Below, in pieces: positions 1 through 9,039 of a stretch of 64,000 bases of DNA (within the stretch, counting starts at the first letter, position 1; each line of letters begins with the position of its first letter). The notes under the pieces are model-generated. The model was not told the origin of the DNA. It did not search any database and saw only the letters and a program-made list of their open reading frames with translations. Source of the DNA: Mycolicibacterium holsaticum DSM 44478 = JCM 12374 (GTDB taxonomy: Bacteria; Actinomycetota; Actinomycetes; Mycobacteriales; Mycobacteriaceae); contig NZ_CP080998.1 of assembly GCF_019645835.1 (NCBI RefSeq), positions 2,356,001-2,420,000 on the forward strand, written 5' to 3'. Both the position numbers and the translations under genes were made by a program.

Positions 1-1949
1 ACACCGGTCGACTGCAGCACCAGTGGCACACCATGACCAAGACCGGCCGGGTCGCCGCGCTCAACAAGCTCGACAACGGCCCGTTCGTCGAGATCCATCC
101 GGCCGACGCGGCCGGGTTGAACATCGCCGAAGGCCAACCCGTGGAGCTGATCTCACGACGCGGTCGCGCCGTGCTTCCCGCGGTGCTCACCGAGCGGGTG
201 CGGCCGGGTGACTGCTTCGCACCGTTTCACTGGAACGACGCACACGGAGAACTGCTCACCATCAACGCCGTGACGAGCGACGCCGTCGACCCCGACTCGC
301 TGCAACCGGAGTTCAAGGCGTGCGCGGTCACCCTGCGCCCGGCGGGCCCGGCGCCTGCGGCCCGCCCGTCCGTCGCGGCCCCGCATCCCGGCGACGGGCC
401 GCTGGTGCTGTGGGCGTCGCAGACCGGTACCGCCGAGGCCGTCGCCGCCGGCCTGGCAGACCGGCTCGGTGACGCGCACCTGCTCAACATGGACGATGCG
501 AAGCTGACGGACCTGGCCGACGCCCGCGACGTGTTCGTCGTCACCAGCACGTTCGGCGACGGCGAGCCACCCGACAATGGCGTCGGCTTCTGGGGACGCC
601 TGGCTTCACCGGATGCCCCGGCGCTCGACGGCATCCGCTACGCGGTGCTCGGGATCGGTGACCGCTCGTATGCCAACTTCTGCGGCCACGCCAAGTCCAT
701 CGACGCCCGGTTCGCCGCGCTCGGGGCGACGCGGGTGCTCGACCGCGCCGAATGCGAAGCCCACGACGCCGAGCCGATGCGCCGGTGGACCGACCAGATC
801 AGCGCGCTGCTCGGACGGTCACCCGCGTCAGCGGCGACGGTCACCGAGCCGTTCACCCGCGTCGACCCGATCGTCGTCCCGCTGGTGCGCAACACCCTGC
901 TGACCGCGCCGACGTCACGAAAAGAGGTGCGCCAGTTCGGCTTCGACATCTCGGCGCATGACGTCAGCTACGCCACCGGTGACTCGCTGGGGGTGTTCGC
1001 CGAGAACGACCCCGCCGTGGTCGAGGCCTGGCTGACCGCCACCGGGTTGCGGGGCGGGCAGACCGTCGAGGTGGACGGCACCGAGATGGTCCTGCGCGAC
1101 GCGCTGACCACCCACTACGACATCTGCCGGATCACCCCGGACCTGCTCGGGTTCATCGCCGACCACAGCCGCGACGCCAAACCGCTGCGCGCCTCGGGGA
1201 ACAAGCTCGACAAGTGGTTGGTGGGCCGCAACGGCCTGGATCTGGTGCAGCAGTTCGTCGTGCACGCCGATGCGGTGGACTGGCAGCAAGTGCTGGTGCG
1301 GCTCACGCCGCGCAGCTACTCGATCTCGTCGAGCCCGCTGGTCAGCCCGCACGAGGTGCAGTTGACGGTGTCGGTGGTGCGCTACCGCGGCGCCGACGGC
1401 GGCCCGCGCGGCGGGGTGTGCTCGACGTATCTGGCCGACCGGGCCGCGTCGGCGCCGGTGTTCCTGCAGCGTTCGCCGCACTTCCGGCCGCCGCCGGACG
1501 GCGCGACGCCGATGATCATGATCGGGCCGGGCACCGGGGTGGCGCCGTTTCGCGGGTTTCTGCAGGAGCGCCGCGCCCGCGGGCACACCGGCGCCAACTG
1601 GCTGTTCTTCGGCGAGCAACACCGCCGCGAGAACTTCTACTACCGCGACGATTTCGAGGACATGGCCCGCGACGGGCTGCTCAACCGCCTCGACCTGGCG
1701 TTCTCCCGCGACCAGGCCAAACCGGTGTACGTCCAGCACAAGATGCTGGCCTCCGGCGCCGACGTGTGGCGGTGGATGGCCGACGGCGCGCACCTCTATG
1801 TCTGCGGGGATGCCGCCCGGATGGCCAAAGACGTCGACGCCGCGTTGACGACCATCATCGAGCGCCACGGCGGCATGTCCCACGAGCAGGCCCACGACTA
1901 CAAACGCGAGCTGGTGGCCGCCAAACGCTACGTGCGTGACGTGTACTGA
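1..1949 (+). CDS. Nitrate reductase / sulfite reductase flavoprotein fusion, 3' part (5' end outside window)
   Basis: The reading frame is open from base 3, so the ATG at 33 is internal and the gene starts upstream of the window. The first visible residues (TGRLQHQWHTMTKTGRV) and the next ~80 look like the C-terminal molybdopterin-dinucleotide-binding domain of an assimilatory NarB/NasA-type nitrate reductase. After a Pro/Ala linker come a flavodoxin (FMN) domain starting near LVLWASQTGTAEAV, a CysJ/P450-reductase FAD domain (RSYSISSSP) and an NADPH-binding domain (GPGTGVAPFRGFLQ), ending in the family-typical YVRDVY. The fusion would pass electrons from NADPH through FAD and FMN to the Mo centre, reducing nitrate to nitrite in the cytoplasm without a separate reductase. 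The same architecture is annotated in other actinobacteria as a bifunctional nitrate reductase/sulfite reductase flavoprotein. The catalytic N-terminal half is not visible. Confidence 0.9.
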   Translation, partial: TGRLQHQWHTMTKTGRVAALNKLDNGPFVEIHPADAAGLNIAEGQPVELISRRGRAVLPAVLTERVRPGDCFAPFHWNDAHGELLTINAVTSDAVDPDSLQPEFKACAVTLRPAGPAPAARPSVAAPHPGDGPLVLWASQTGTAEAVAAGLADRLGDAHLLNMDDAKLTDLADARDVFVVTSTFGDGEPPDNGVGFWGRLASPDAPALDGIRYAVLGIGDRSYANFCGHAKSIDARFAALGATRVLDRAECEAHDAEPMRRWTDQISALLGRSPASAATVTEPFTRVDPIVVPLVRNTLLTAPTSRKEVRQFGFDISAHDVSYATGDSLGVFAENDPAVVEAWLTATGLRGGQTVEVDGTEMVLRDALTTHYDICRITPDLLGFIADHSRDAKPLRASGNKLDKWLVGRNGLDLVQQFVVHADAVDWQQVLVRLTPRSYSISSSPLVSPHEVQLTVSVVRYRGADGGPRGGVCSTYLADRAASAPVFLQRSPHFRPPPDGATPMIMIGPGTGVAPFRGFLQERRARGHTGANWLFFGEQHRRENFYYRDDFEDMARDGLLNRLDLAFSRDQAKPVYVQHKMLASGADVWRWMADGAHLYVCGDAARMAKDVDAALTTIIERHGGMSHEQAHDYKRELVAAKRYVRDVY

Positions 1950-1951
1950 TG

Positions 1952-2040
1952 TGGTGTCCGAGGGGGGACTTGAACCCCCACGCCCGTTAATAGGGCACTA
2001 GCACCTCAAGCTAGCGCGTCTGCCATTCCGCCACTCGGAC
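1952..2040 (-). tRNA. tRNA-Leu (anticodon GAG)
   Basis: On the minus strand the sequence folds as a class II tRNA. The acceptor arm pairs GTCCGAG with CTCGGAC, followed by discriminator A and an encoded CCA (1952-1954). The anticodon stem CTAGC/GCTAG encloses TTGAGGT with GAG at positions 34-36. A long variable arm (GTGCCC...GGGCGT) and a T arm GGGGGTTCAAGTCCCCC follow. The long variable arm and GAG anticodon identify leucine, reading CUC codons. Confidence 0.96.
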
Positions 2041-2120
2041 CCGTGCTGGGCAGCTAAGGCTATCGGATCACCGAGGCCGGACCCAAACCCAACCGCCCCC
2101 TCAATGGTACGAATGGTGGC

Positions 2121-3455
2121 GTGTCCCCTCCGTCGCAAGCCGAAGCCGAAGTGGTTGACATCGTCAGCACCCTCATCCGGTTCGACACCACCAACACCGG
2201 CGAGCCGGAAACCACCAAGGGTGAGGCCGAATGCGCCCGCTGGGTGGCCGCCCAGCTCGAAGAGGTCGGCTACCAGACCGAATACCTCGAGGCGGGGGCT
2301 CCGGGGCGGGGCAACGTGTTCGCCCGGCTCGAGGGCGCCGACCGTACGCGCGGCGCCCTGATGCTGCACGGCCACCTCGACGTCGTGCCCGCCGAACCGT
2401 CGGACTGGCGCGTGCACCCGTTCTCCGGCGCGGTCGAGAACGGCTACGTGTGGGGCCGCGGCGCGGTCGACATGAAGGACATGTGCGGGATGATGATCGC
2501 CGTCGCCCGCCACTTCAAGCGCGCGGGCATCGTGCCGCCGCGCGACATCGTCTTCGCGTTCGTCTCCGACGAGGAGGCCGGCGGCACCTACGGCTGCAAA
2601 TGGCTGGTCGATCACCGCCCCGACCTCTTCGCCGGGGTGACCGAGGCCATCGGCGAGGTCGGCGGCTTCTCGCTGACCATTCCGCGCCGCGACGGCGGCG
2701 AGCGCACGCTGTACCTCATCGAGACCGCCGAGAAGGCGATGATGTGGATGCGGCTGACCGCGCGCGGGCGCGCGGGCCACGGCTCGATGACCAACGACGA
2801 CAACGCCGTCACCGCCGTCGCCGAGGCGGTCGCCAAACTGGGCCGCCACCGGTTCCCGATCGTGCTGAGCGACTCGGTCGAGCAGTTCCTGGCCGCCGTC
2901 GCCGAAGAAACCGGCTACACCTTCGACACGAACTCACCCGACATCGAGGGCGCGATCGCCAAGCTCGGCCCGATCGCCAAGATCGTCGGCGCGACGTTGC
3001 GCGACACGGCCAACCCCACCATGCTCAAGGCCGGCTACAAGGCCAACGTCATCCCGGGCACCGCCGAAGCCGTGGTCGACTGCCGGGTGCTGCCCGGACG
3101 GCAGGCCGCCTTCGAACGCGAGGTCGACGAGCTCATCGGCCCCGACGTCACCAGGGAATGGATCACCAACCTGCCGTCGTATGAGACCACGTTCGACGGC
3201 GAACTGCTCGAGGCGATGAACGCCGCGCTGCTGTCCGTCGACCCCGACGCGCGCCCCGTGCCCTACATGCTGTCGGGCGGCACCGATGCAAAACACTTCG
3301 CGCAGTTGGGGATTCGGTGTTTCGGCTTCGCGCCGCTGAAATTGCCGCCGGACCTGGACTTCGCATCACTGTTCCACGGCGTCGACGAGCGGGTACCCGT
3401 CGATGCGTTGAAGTTCGGCACCCAGGTGCTCGAACATTTCCTGCTGCACTGCTGA
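2121..3455 (+). CDS. M20 family metallopeptidase (Rv2141c/DapE2-like)
   Basis: A 444-residue cytoplasmic zinc hydrolase of the M20 (ArgE/DapE/carboxypeptidase G2) family, removing acyl or amino acid groups from small peptides or N-acyl amino acids; the true substrate is unknown. The metal ligands are visible: H85 and D87 in GHLDVVP, D117 in [10 protein letters not shown], the E151-E152 pair in SDEEAGG, and a C-terminal His in the FHGVDERV segment. A lid/dimerisation domain lies around residues 200-320. The start is GTG, with a -10-like TACGAAT ending 6 nt upstream and no Shine-Dalgarno, suggesting a leaderless mRNA. M. tuberculosis calls its orthologue dapE2, but a role in lysine synthesis cannot be inferred from sequence. 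Confidence 0.9.
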   Translation: MSPPSQAEAEVVDIVSTLIRFDTTNTGEPETTKGEAECARWVAAQLEEVGYQTEYLEAGAPGRGNVFARLEGADRTRGALMLHGHLDVVPAEPSDWRVHPFSGAVENGYVWGRGAVDMKDMCGMMIAVARHFKRAGIVPPRDIVFAFVSDEEAGGTYGCKWLVDHRPDLFAGVTEAIGEVGGFSLTIPRRDGGERTLYLIETAEKAMMWMRLTARGRAGHGSMTNDDNAVTAVAEAVAKLGRHRFPIVLSDSVEQFLAAVAEETGYTFDTNSPDIEGAIAKLGPIAKIVGATLRDTANPTMLKAGYKANVIPGTAEAVVDCRVLPGRQAAFEREVDELIGPDVTREWITNLPSYETTFDGELLEAMNAALLSVDPDARPVPYMLSGGTDAKHFAQLGIRCFGFAPLKLPPDLDFASLFHGVDERVPVDALKFGTQVLEHFLLHC

Positions 3456-3480
3456 TTCCAACCAACGAAAGGGTTACACC

Positions 3481-4017
3481 GTGGCGTTTGACTACAACCC
3501 CTACGATTTCCTGCCCAAGCTGCCGTCGTTCACGCTGACCTCCGAGTCGGTCACCGACGGTCAGCCGCTGGCCAACGATCAGGTCAGCGGAATCATGGGG
3601 GCAGGCGGATCGGACATCTCACCGCAGCTGAGCTGGTCGGGCTTCCCCGAGGAGACCCGCAGCTTCGCCGTCACCGTCTACGATCCCGACGCGCCGACGG
3701 CCTCGGGGTTCTGGCACTGGGCGGTGGCCAACCTGCCCGCCACCGTCACCGACCTGCCCGCAGGCGTCGGCGACGGCAGCGCCAGCGGTTTCCCCGGTGA
3801 CGCGCTGACCCTGGCCAACGACGCTGGCCTGAAGCGCTACATCGGCGCGGCCCCGCCCGCCGGGCACGGGGTGCACCGCTACTTCATCGCCGTGCACGCG
3901 GTGAAGGTCGAAAAGCTCGAGATCGACGGCGACGCCAGCCCGGCATACCTGGGCTTCAACCTGTTCATGAACGCGATCGCGCGCGCGGTCATCCACGGCA
4001 CCTACGAACAGAAGTAG
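3481..4017 (+). CDS. YbhB/YbcL family PEBP-like protein (Rv2140c-like)
   Basis: A 178-residue member of the phosphatidylethanolamine-binding / Raf-kinase-inhibitor-like family. The ligand-pocket signature is present in the segment around residues 62-75 ([14 protein letters not shown]), followed by a family His region ([12 protein letters not shown]). No signal peptide or membrane segment is visible, so it is probably cytoplasmic. It starts with GTG, 25 nt after the M20 peptidase stop, with AACGAAAGGG as a likely ribosome-binding region, and is probably co-transcribed with it. The family binds anionic ligands and sometimes regulates kinases or proteases; its function in mycobacteria is not settled. 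Confidence 0.9.
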   Translation: MAFDYNPYDFLPKLPSFTLTSESVTDGQPLANDQVSGIMGAGGSDISPQLSWSGFPEETRSFAVTVYDPDAPTASGFWHWAVANLPATVTDLPAGVGDGSASGFPGDALTLANDAGLKRYIGAAPPAGHGVHRYFIAVHAVKVEKLEIDGDASPAYLGFNLFMNAIARAVIHGTYEQK

Positions 4018-4023
4018 CCCCAC

Positions 4024-5091
4024 CTACGCGCTGCGTGCGGCCGAGCCGACGGCGTCAGCCAGCGACGCGAACCCGCCGTCGTGCAGGCGGGCGGCGATCC
4101 CGTCGTGAATGTGCTTGGCCCACAGCCCGCCGCCGTAGACGAACCCGGTGTACCCCTGCAGCAGCGAGGCGCCCGAGGTGATGCGCTCCCACGCGTCGTC
4201 GGCGGTCTCGATGCCGCCGACGCTGATCAGCACCAGCCGATCGCCCACGCGGCGGTACAGCCTGCGCAGGATCTCGGCGGAACGACGAGCCACCGGCGGG
4301 CCCGAGATGCCCCCGGGCCCCAGCTCGTCGACGCCGGGGGTGCGCAACCCGTCGCGTGACACCGTGGTGTTGGTGGCCACGATGCCTGCCAACCCCAATT
4401 CGACTGCCAGGTCCGCGATTTCGTCGACGTCCTGATCGGACAGATCCGGTGCGATCTTGACCAGCACCGGTGTCGACGTCTGCGCCTGCACCGCCGCGAG
4501 GATGGGCCGCAACGACTGCACCGCCTGCAGGTCCCGCAGCCCCGGGGTGTTCGGTGAGCTGACGTTGACCACCAGAAACGACGCCAACGGCCCGAGCAGC
4601 CTGGCGCTTTCGGCGTAGTCCTCGACCGCGCGTTCGGGCGGTGTGGCCTTGGTCTTGCCGATGTTCACCGCGACCGGCACGTCGGGAACATGGCGGGCCA
4701 ACCTGAGCGCCAGCTCACCGGCGCCGTGGTTGTTGAACCCCATCCGGTTGAGCAGCGCGCGGTCCTCGGGCAGCCGGAACATCCGCGGCGCCGGGTTGCC
4801 GGGCTGGGCCTGCGCCGTCACCGTGCCGACCTCGGCGTAGCCGAACCCGAGCGCACCCCAGGTGTTCAGCCCGCTGCCGTCCTTGTCGAACCCCGCGGCC
4901 AGGCCGAGCGGGCCGGGGAAACGCACCCCGAACACCGTGCTGGCCAGCACCGGATCCCGGGGCGCCAGCCAGGCCGTCAGCGCGCGTCGCGTCGGGCGTG
5001 CAGAGGTGACCGCCCGCAGCAGCGCGAACACCCAGGTGTGGATGCGTTCGGGCGGGACCAGAAACAGCGCCCTTCGCAGCGCCCGGTACAT
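4024..5091 (-). CDS. pyrD: Dihydroorotate dehydrogenase (quinone), class 2
   Basis: Oxidises dihydroorotate to orotate in pyrimidine synthesis, passing electrons to membrane quinones through FMN. The protein is 355 residues from the ATG at 5091. An upstream in-frame start at 5124 would add 11 residues that do not resemble the family. The N-terminal amphipathic helix ([18 protein letters not shown]) is the class 2 membrane-docking segment. Core motifs include [15 protein letters not shown], and [14 protein letters not shown] with the catalytic serine of class 2 enzymes, then KIAPDLSD and the FMN phosphate-binding SVGGI. It is the last gene of a minus-strand operon lppL-DUF5703-pyrD, starting 7 nt after the DUF5703 stop. 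It is convergent with the PEBP gene, with only 6 nt between stops. Confidence 0.96.
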   Translation of the reverse strand: MYRALRRALFLVPPERIHTWVFALLRAVTSARPTRRALTAWLAPRDPVLASTVFGVRFPGPLGLAAGFDKDGSGLNTWGALGFGYAEVGTVTAQAQPGNPAPRMFRLPEDRALLNRMGFNNHGAGELALRLARHVPDVPVAVNIGKTKATPPERAVEDYAESARLLGPLASFLVVNVSSPNTPGLRDLQAVQSLRPILAAVQAQTSTPVLVKIAPDLSDQDVDEIADLAVELGLAGIVATNTTVSRDGLRTPGVDELGPGGISGPPVARRSAEILRRLYRRVGDRLVLISVGGIETADDAWERITSGASLLQGYTGFVYGGGLWAKHIHDGIAARLHDGGFASLADAVGSAARSA

Positions 5092-5098
5092 CAGCGGC

Positions 5099-5356
5099 TC
5101 ACAGCGCGGGCTGCTCGGCGACACCCAACCGGTCGGCGGGCGTCTTCTTCCTGCGCAGCAGCACCCGCCGGGAGCCGTCGTTGTAGAGCCGGACCCTGGT
5201 CAGCTCCCAACCGCGGTACTCGGCCTCGATCGACAGCCGGGTCGACGCGCTGATCCGGGTCAGATCCGGGGGCAGCCGAAGCGGGACCCACTCGTAATCG
5301 TCGGACAGATCCTGGTCCCAACCAGGGGGCATCCGGCCGCGGTGCATGGCGCTCAT
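5099..5356 (-). CDS. DUF5703 family small protein
   Basis: An 85-residue basic protein with a compact, well-ordered centre ([18 protein letters not shown] then [21 protein letters not shown]), which I recognise as the actinobacterial DUF5703 family; no function is known. Its ATG overlaps the stop of the upstream lipoprotein gene (ATGA at 5353-5356), and pyrD begins 7 nt after its own stop, so the three genes are translationally coupled. There is no signal peptide or membrane segment. The many Arg/Lys residues near the C-terminus ([14 protein letters not shown]) could contact nucleic acid or membrane, but that is speculation. Shadow ORFs overlap it, but this frame keeps a conserved-looking core and good spacing. 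Confidence 0.8.
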   Translation of the reverse strand: MSAMHRGRMPPGWDQDLSDDYEWVPLRLPPDLTRISASTRLSIEAEYRGWELTRVRLYNDGSRRVLLRRKKTPADRLGVAEQPAL

Positions 5357-6387
5357 CCGGCCATCCCCGCGTTGGCGATCACCTGCACACCCGCTCCCGA
5401 GCCCGACACCACATACAGGGTGCCAGACCGTTCGTCGTAGGCCAGGGAGTTCGGTTGATGCACGGTTCGATATCGCACCTTCTCGACGGGAATGCCGGTG
5501 GCCAGATCGTAGCCAACCACCGTGTTGCTGGCGGTCTGCGACACCCAGGCCAGCGTCGACGAGCCGGCCAACCCGTAGGGCGCGTCGTGCACCGGATAGC
5601 GCTGGCGAAGGATCAGCGGGTCGACGCCGAACACCAGCAACTCCCCGCCGCGGGTGTCGGCGACCAGGACACGGCCGACCGGGTCGGCGACGATCGTCGT
5701 CGCGCCGTCACCAGCGCGCAACGCCTGCCCGGCCCGGGTTCCGTCGTCGGACACGGTGGTCACCGAGGTCTGTCCGCGGTCCAGGACGACGGCCGTGTTG
5801 CCTTGGGTGACAAGCGCATCCACCCGGGCGAAGATCTTGAGCTCGGCGCTGACGGCGGTCTCGGAGCCCAGGGTGTACACCGCGCCCTTGGCGCTGCCGA
5901 GCACGAACCTGCCGTCGCTGCGGCGGGCGATCGCGGTGAAGTCGGTGTCCTGCTGTCCGTCCACCCCGACCTCGGTGGTCGCACCCGTCGCGAGCTCGAC
6001 CGTGAAATAGCCACCCCGGGTGGCCAGATACACCCGGCCGTCGTCGTCGCCGACCATCGCCGTCGCCGAACCCGGCAGCGGCACCTCGCGCGCGGCGCCC
6101 GTCGGCGAAACCACCGTCACCACCGATGTGTCGGCCGGTCCCGGGCTGAGCACCGCCAACGAATCGGTGGCCCGGTCGAAATTTGCGGCACCTGCACGGC
6201 CGCGCAGCGGGTGCACCACCCCGGCGGGCGCGGCGGTGACCGGCGGCGAGTCCGCTGGCTGTGCCGGAGGAATCGTCGGCGGCGGCGCGTCGACCGGGTT
6301 GGCCGAGCATCCCGAAAACGAAAAAATAGCCAACACCAAGGCGCAAATGCGAAAGACCTGCACGGACAGTTTTACGCGTGGCGGCAA
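5353..6387 (-). CDS. lppL: Lipoprotein LppL, beta-propeller-like
   Basis: A 344-residue exported lipoprotein. The N-terminus has Arg/Lys residues, a hydrophobic core (ICALVLAIFSF) and the lipobox SGC, followed by a Pro-rich linker. The rest is a run of short beta-strand repeats such as VYLATRGGYFTVEL, FVLGSAKGAVYTLG and LLVFGVDPL, typical of a YVTN/SMP30-like propeller facing the cell envelope. The assigned start is TTG at 6387; a GTG at 6363 would leave a shorter, less basic n-region. It matches Rv2138 (LppL) by position beside pyrD. It overlaps the DUF5703 gene by 4 nt and leads the lppL-DUF5703-pyrD operon. Ligand and partner are unknown. Confidence 0.85.
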   Translation of the reverse strand: MPPRVKLSVQVFRICALVLAIFSFSGCSANPVDAPPPTIPPAQPADSPPVTAAPAGVVHPLRGRAGAANFDRATDSLAVLSPGPADTSVVTVVSPTGAAREVPLPGSATAMVGDDDGRVYLATRGGYFTVELATGATTEVGVDGQQDTDFTAIARRSDGRFVLGSAKGAVYTLGSETAVSAELKIFARVDALVTQGNTAVVLDRGQTSVTTVSDDGTRAGQALRAGDGATTIVADPVGRVLVADTRGGELLVFGVDPLILRQRYPVHDAPYGLAGSSTLAWVSQTASNTVVGYDLATGIPVEKVRYRTVHQPNSLAYDERSGTLYVVSGSGAGVQVIANAGMAG

Positions 6388-6517
6388 GGGGTAGCTCTCG
6401 ATTCGTGCGAATTGGATCCCGATCGAAAGTTCAGTCTATGCAGAGCGCCGACCATAAAGTGCCGACCGTTCGGCGGGGGTGCGCACACTTTGGATTCATC
6501 AACGGTATGGTGCGGGC

Positions 6518-6829
6518 ATGACCCTCGCGGCAGAACAGGATTTGGGCCATCAAGAGTTTGCTATAGAGGACATCTCGACTGGTGTACACGCCAGCGGATT
6601 TGGCCGAGTGGGTGACGGTCGAAGTTTTTCCTTCCGCATCGAACGGCAGATGCTCGTCGTGGAGGTGTACCGACCGCGGCTGACCGCGCTGGTGCCCCAG
6701 GAAGAAGATGTGGTCGCCGTGGGCAGCCACAAGCTCACCGACATCGACCTCACCGACAAGCGCAGCCTGTCGGCGGCGGTCCGTGATGTGGTGGCCGCCG
6801 CGCAGCCGGTGGCGCGCAACGGCCGCTAA
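6518..6829 (+). CDS. Conserved hypothetical protein (Rv2137c-like)
   Basis: A 103-residue acidic protein from the ATG at 6518; 13 upstream in-frame residues exist but the promoter argues against them. A TATGGT hexamer at 6506-6511 lies 6 nt before the ATG and there is no Shine-Dalgarno, so a leaderless start is likely. The centre ([15 protein letters not shown] then [17 protein letters not shown]) looks like a small alpha/beta fold. There is no signal peptide, membrane segment or known catalytic motif. It heads the run leading to uppP (26 nt gap) and corresponds by position to Rv2137c. Function unknown. Confidence 0.75.
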   Translation: MTLAAEQDLGHQEFAIEDISTGVHASGFGRVGDGRSFSFRIERQMLVVEVYRPRLTALVPQEEDVVAVGSHKLTDIDLTDKRSLSAAVRDVVAAAQPVARNGR

Positions 6830-6842
6830 CCCGCCCCCACGG

Positions 6843-6848
6843 TACGGT
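6843..6848 (+). promoter_or_regulatory. -10 hexamer for leaderless uppP start
   Basis: TACGGT ends 7 nt before the uppP GTG at 6856, with no Shine-Dalgarno between. This is the spacing expected when transcription starts at the first base of the start codon. Confidence 0.5.
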
Positions 6849-6855
6849 CATCGTC

Positions 6856-7704
6856 GTGACAGACGTGGCGGCGATGTCGTGGCTGCAGGTGGTCGTACTC
6901 GCGATATTGCAGGGCCTCACCGAATTCCTGCCGGTGTCGTCGTCGGGTCACCTGGCGATCGCGTCCCGGGTGTTCTTCACCGACGACGCCGGGGCATCGT
7001 TCACCGCGGTCACCCAGCTGGGCACCGAGTTCGCCGTGCTGCTCTACTTCGCCAGGGACATCGGCCGCATCATCAAGGCGTGGTTCGCCGGGCTGTTCGC
7101 GGGCGGGCAGCGCACCCCTGACTACTGGCTGGGGTGGTACGTCATCATCGGCACCATCCCGATCGGCGTGTTCGGCCTGCTGTTCAAGGATGAAATCCGA
7201 ACGGGCGCAAGGAATCTGTGGGCGATCGCGATCGCGTTGATCGTGTTCTCGGTCGTCATCGCCGCCGCCGAGTACTTCGGACGACAGACACGCACGATCG
7301 AACAGCTCACCTGGAAGGACGCCATCATCGTGGGGCTGGCGCAGTGCCTGGCGCTGCTGCCCGGCGTGTCCCGCTCGGGCGCGACGATCAGCGCCGGGTT
7401 GTTCCTCGGGCAGAACCGTGAGCTCGCGGCCCGCTTCGGCTTCCTGCTGGCGATCCCGGCGGTGTTCGCCTCGGGCCTGTTCTCGTTGCCCGACGCGTTT
7501 CATCCCGTCGGGGAGGGGATGAGCGCCAGCGGAGCCCAGTTGCTGGTCGCGACGCTGATCGCGTTCGTCGTCGGCTTCGCCGCGGTGGCGTGGTTCCTGC
7601 GGTTCCTGGTCCGCCACAGCATGTACTGGTTCGTCGGGTACCGGATCGCGCTCGGCACCGTGGTGCTGATCCTGCTCGGCACGGGCGTGGTGGCCGCCAC
7701 ATGA
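6856..7704 (+). CDS. uppP: Undecaprenyl-diphosphatase UppP (BacA)
   Basis: An integral membrane phosphatase that converts undecaprenyl (in mycobacteria decaprenyl) diphosphate to the monophosphate, recycling the lipid carrier for peptidoglycan and arabinogalactan and giving bacitracin tolerance. The 282-residue length fits the family. Both signature regions are present: [13 protein letters not shown] (residues ~23-36, catalytic Glu/Ser/His) and [10 protein letters not shown] (~172-181). About eight hydrophobic helices are visible. The GTG at 6856 is preceded by a -10-like hexamer; a downstream ATG at 6874 (MSWLQVV) is an alternative. The stop overlaps the start of the histidine phosphatase (ATGA), so the two are coupled. 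Confidence 0.95.
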   Translation: MTDVAAMSWLQVVVLAILQGLTEFLPVSSSGHLAIASRVFFTDDAGASFTAVTQLGTEFAVLLYFARDIGRIIKAWFAGLFAGGQRTPDYWLGWYVIIGTIPIGVFGLLFKDEIRTGARNLWAIAIALIVFSVVIAAAEYFGRQTRTIEQLTWKDAIIVGLAQCLALLPGVSRSGATISAGLFLGQNRELAARFGFLLAIPAVFASGLFSLPDAFHPVGEGMSASGAQLLVATLIAFVVGFAAVAWFLRFLVRHSMYWFVGYRIALGTVVLILLGTGVVAAT

Positions 7705-8405
7705 CCGTCATCCTGCTGCGACACGGGCGCTCCACGTCCAACACCGCCCACACCCTGGCGGGCCGATCCGACGGCGTCGACCTCGACGACCGGGGCCGCG
7801 AACAGGCCCAAGCGCTGGTCGCCCGGGTCGGCGACCTGCCGATCCGCGCGATCGTGCGCTCCCCGTTGTTGCGCTGCGAACGGACCGTGGAACCGCTGGC
7901 CGCCGCGCTCGGTCTGCCGGCCGTGGTCGACGAACGGATCAGCGAGGTCGACTATGGCGCCTGGACCGGCCGCAAGATCGGCGAACTGGTCAAGGACCCG
8001 CTGTGGGCCGTCGTGCAGCAGCAGCCCAGCGCCGCGGTGTTCCCCGGCGGCGAAGGGCTGGCCGCGGTGCAGGCGCGCGCGGTGGCCGCGGTGCGCGAGC
8101 ATGACCGCAGGCTGGCCGAACTACACGACGGCGACGCGCTGTGGGTGGCCTGCACACACGGCGACGTGATCAAGGCCGTCGTGGCCGACGCGCTCGGCAC
8201 CCATCTGGACAGTTTTCAGCGCATCACCGTCGACCCGGCGTCGATGAGCGTGATCCGTTACACCGCGGTGCGGCCCTTCGTGATCCACGTCAACCACACT
8301 GGCGCTCAGTTGACCTCCGCGCTGCTTGCCAAACCTTCCAAGGAGGAAGGGTCCGAGGACGAGGTGCCGCCCGACGACGCCGTCGTCGGGGGATCCACCG
8401 GGTAG
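7701..8405 (+). CDS. Histidine phosphatase family protein (phosphoglycerate-mutase-like, Rv2135c-like)
   Basis: A 234-residue member of the histidine phosphatase superfamily. It begins [11 protein letters not shown], with the phospho-accepting His in the RHG motif at residue 8, and carries [11 protein letters not shown] (second phosphate-binding Arg) and a late catalytic region [12 protein letters not shown] with the second His. It starts with ATG inside the uppP stop (ATGA overlap), in an operon with uppP and followed by DUF3090 and SCO1664-family genes. It was probably acquired as a broad-specificity acid phosphatase rather than a glycolytic mutase. The C-terminal ~30 residues are acidic and probably disordered. 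Substrate unknown. Confidence 0.88.
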   Translation: MTVILLRHGRSTSNTAHTLAGRSDGVDLDDRGREQAQALVARVGDLPIRAIVRSPLLRCERTVEPLAAALGLPAVVDERISEVDYGAWTGRKIGELVKDPLWAVVQQQPSAAVFPGGEGLAAVQARAVAAVREHDRRLAELHDGDALWVACTHGDVIKAVVADALGTHLDSFQRITVDPASMSVIRYTAVRPFVIHVNHTGAQLTSALLAKPSKEEGSEDEVPPDDAVVGGSTG

Positions 8406-8451
8406 TAGCGATTACGGCTGGCGAATCGTTGCCGGTATTTTGGGAGATGCC

Positions 8452-9039
8452 ATGGCCCGCGCAATTCACGTATTCCGCACACCCGACCGGTTCGTGGCCG
8501 GGACGGTTGGACAGCCGGGCAACCGGACCTTCTATCTACAGGCCGTCCACGACAAGCGGGTGGTGTCGGTGGTCTTGGAGAAGCAGCAGGTGGCGGTGCT
8601 CGCCGAGCGGATCGCCGCGCTGCTACTTGAAATCAACCGCCGCTTCGGGACGCCGATCCCGCCGGACACCGGTGAGGTCGAGGACCTCAGCCCGCTGATC
8701 ACGCCGGTGGACGCCGAGTTCCGGGTCGGAACCATGGGGCTGGGCTGGGATTCAGAGGCCCAGACCGTGGTCGTCGAACTCCTCGCGGTCTCCGAAACCG
8801 AGTTCGACGCGTCGGTCGTCCTCGACGACGCCGAGGACGGCCCCGACGCCGTGCGGGTGTTCCTGACCCCCGAGTCTGCACGCCAGTTCGCGACACGCTC
8901 CAACCGGGTCATCTCGGCGGGCCGGCCGCCGTGTCCGCTGTGCGACGAGCCGCTGGATCCGGAAGGCCACATCTGCGTGCGCACCAACGGCTACCGGCGC
9001 GGCGCCTTCGCAGAGTCCGACGATGACGTCGAAACCTGA
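8452..9039 (+). CDS. DUF3090 family protein (Rv2134c-like)
   Basis: A 195-residue protein of the actinobacterial DUF3090 family. The start at 8452 (MARAIHVF) is chosen because GGGAGA sits ~6 nt upstream and the family begins this way; an upstream in-frame extension is a shadow of the preceding gene. A C-terminal cysteine/histidine cluster (CPLCDEPLDPEGHIC, residues ~162-176) looks like a zinc-binding knuckle. The protein is acidic and has no signal peptide. It overlaps the next gene (SCO1664 family) by 17 nt, and this pair next to mshC is conserved in actinobacteria including Streptomyces as I recall it. Function unknown; a partner of the kinase-like protein is a reasonable guess. Confidence 0.88.
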   Translation: MARAIHVFRTPDRFVAGTVGQPGNRTFYLQAVHDKRVVSVVLEKQQVAVLAERIAALLLEINRRFGTPIPPDTGEVEDLSPLITPVDAEFRVGTMGLGWDSEAQTVVVELLAVSETEFDASVVLDDAEDGPDAVRVFLTPESARQFATRSNRVISAGRPPCPLCDEPLDPEGHICVRTNGYRRGAFAESDDDVET

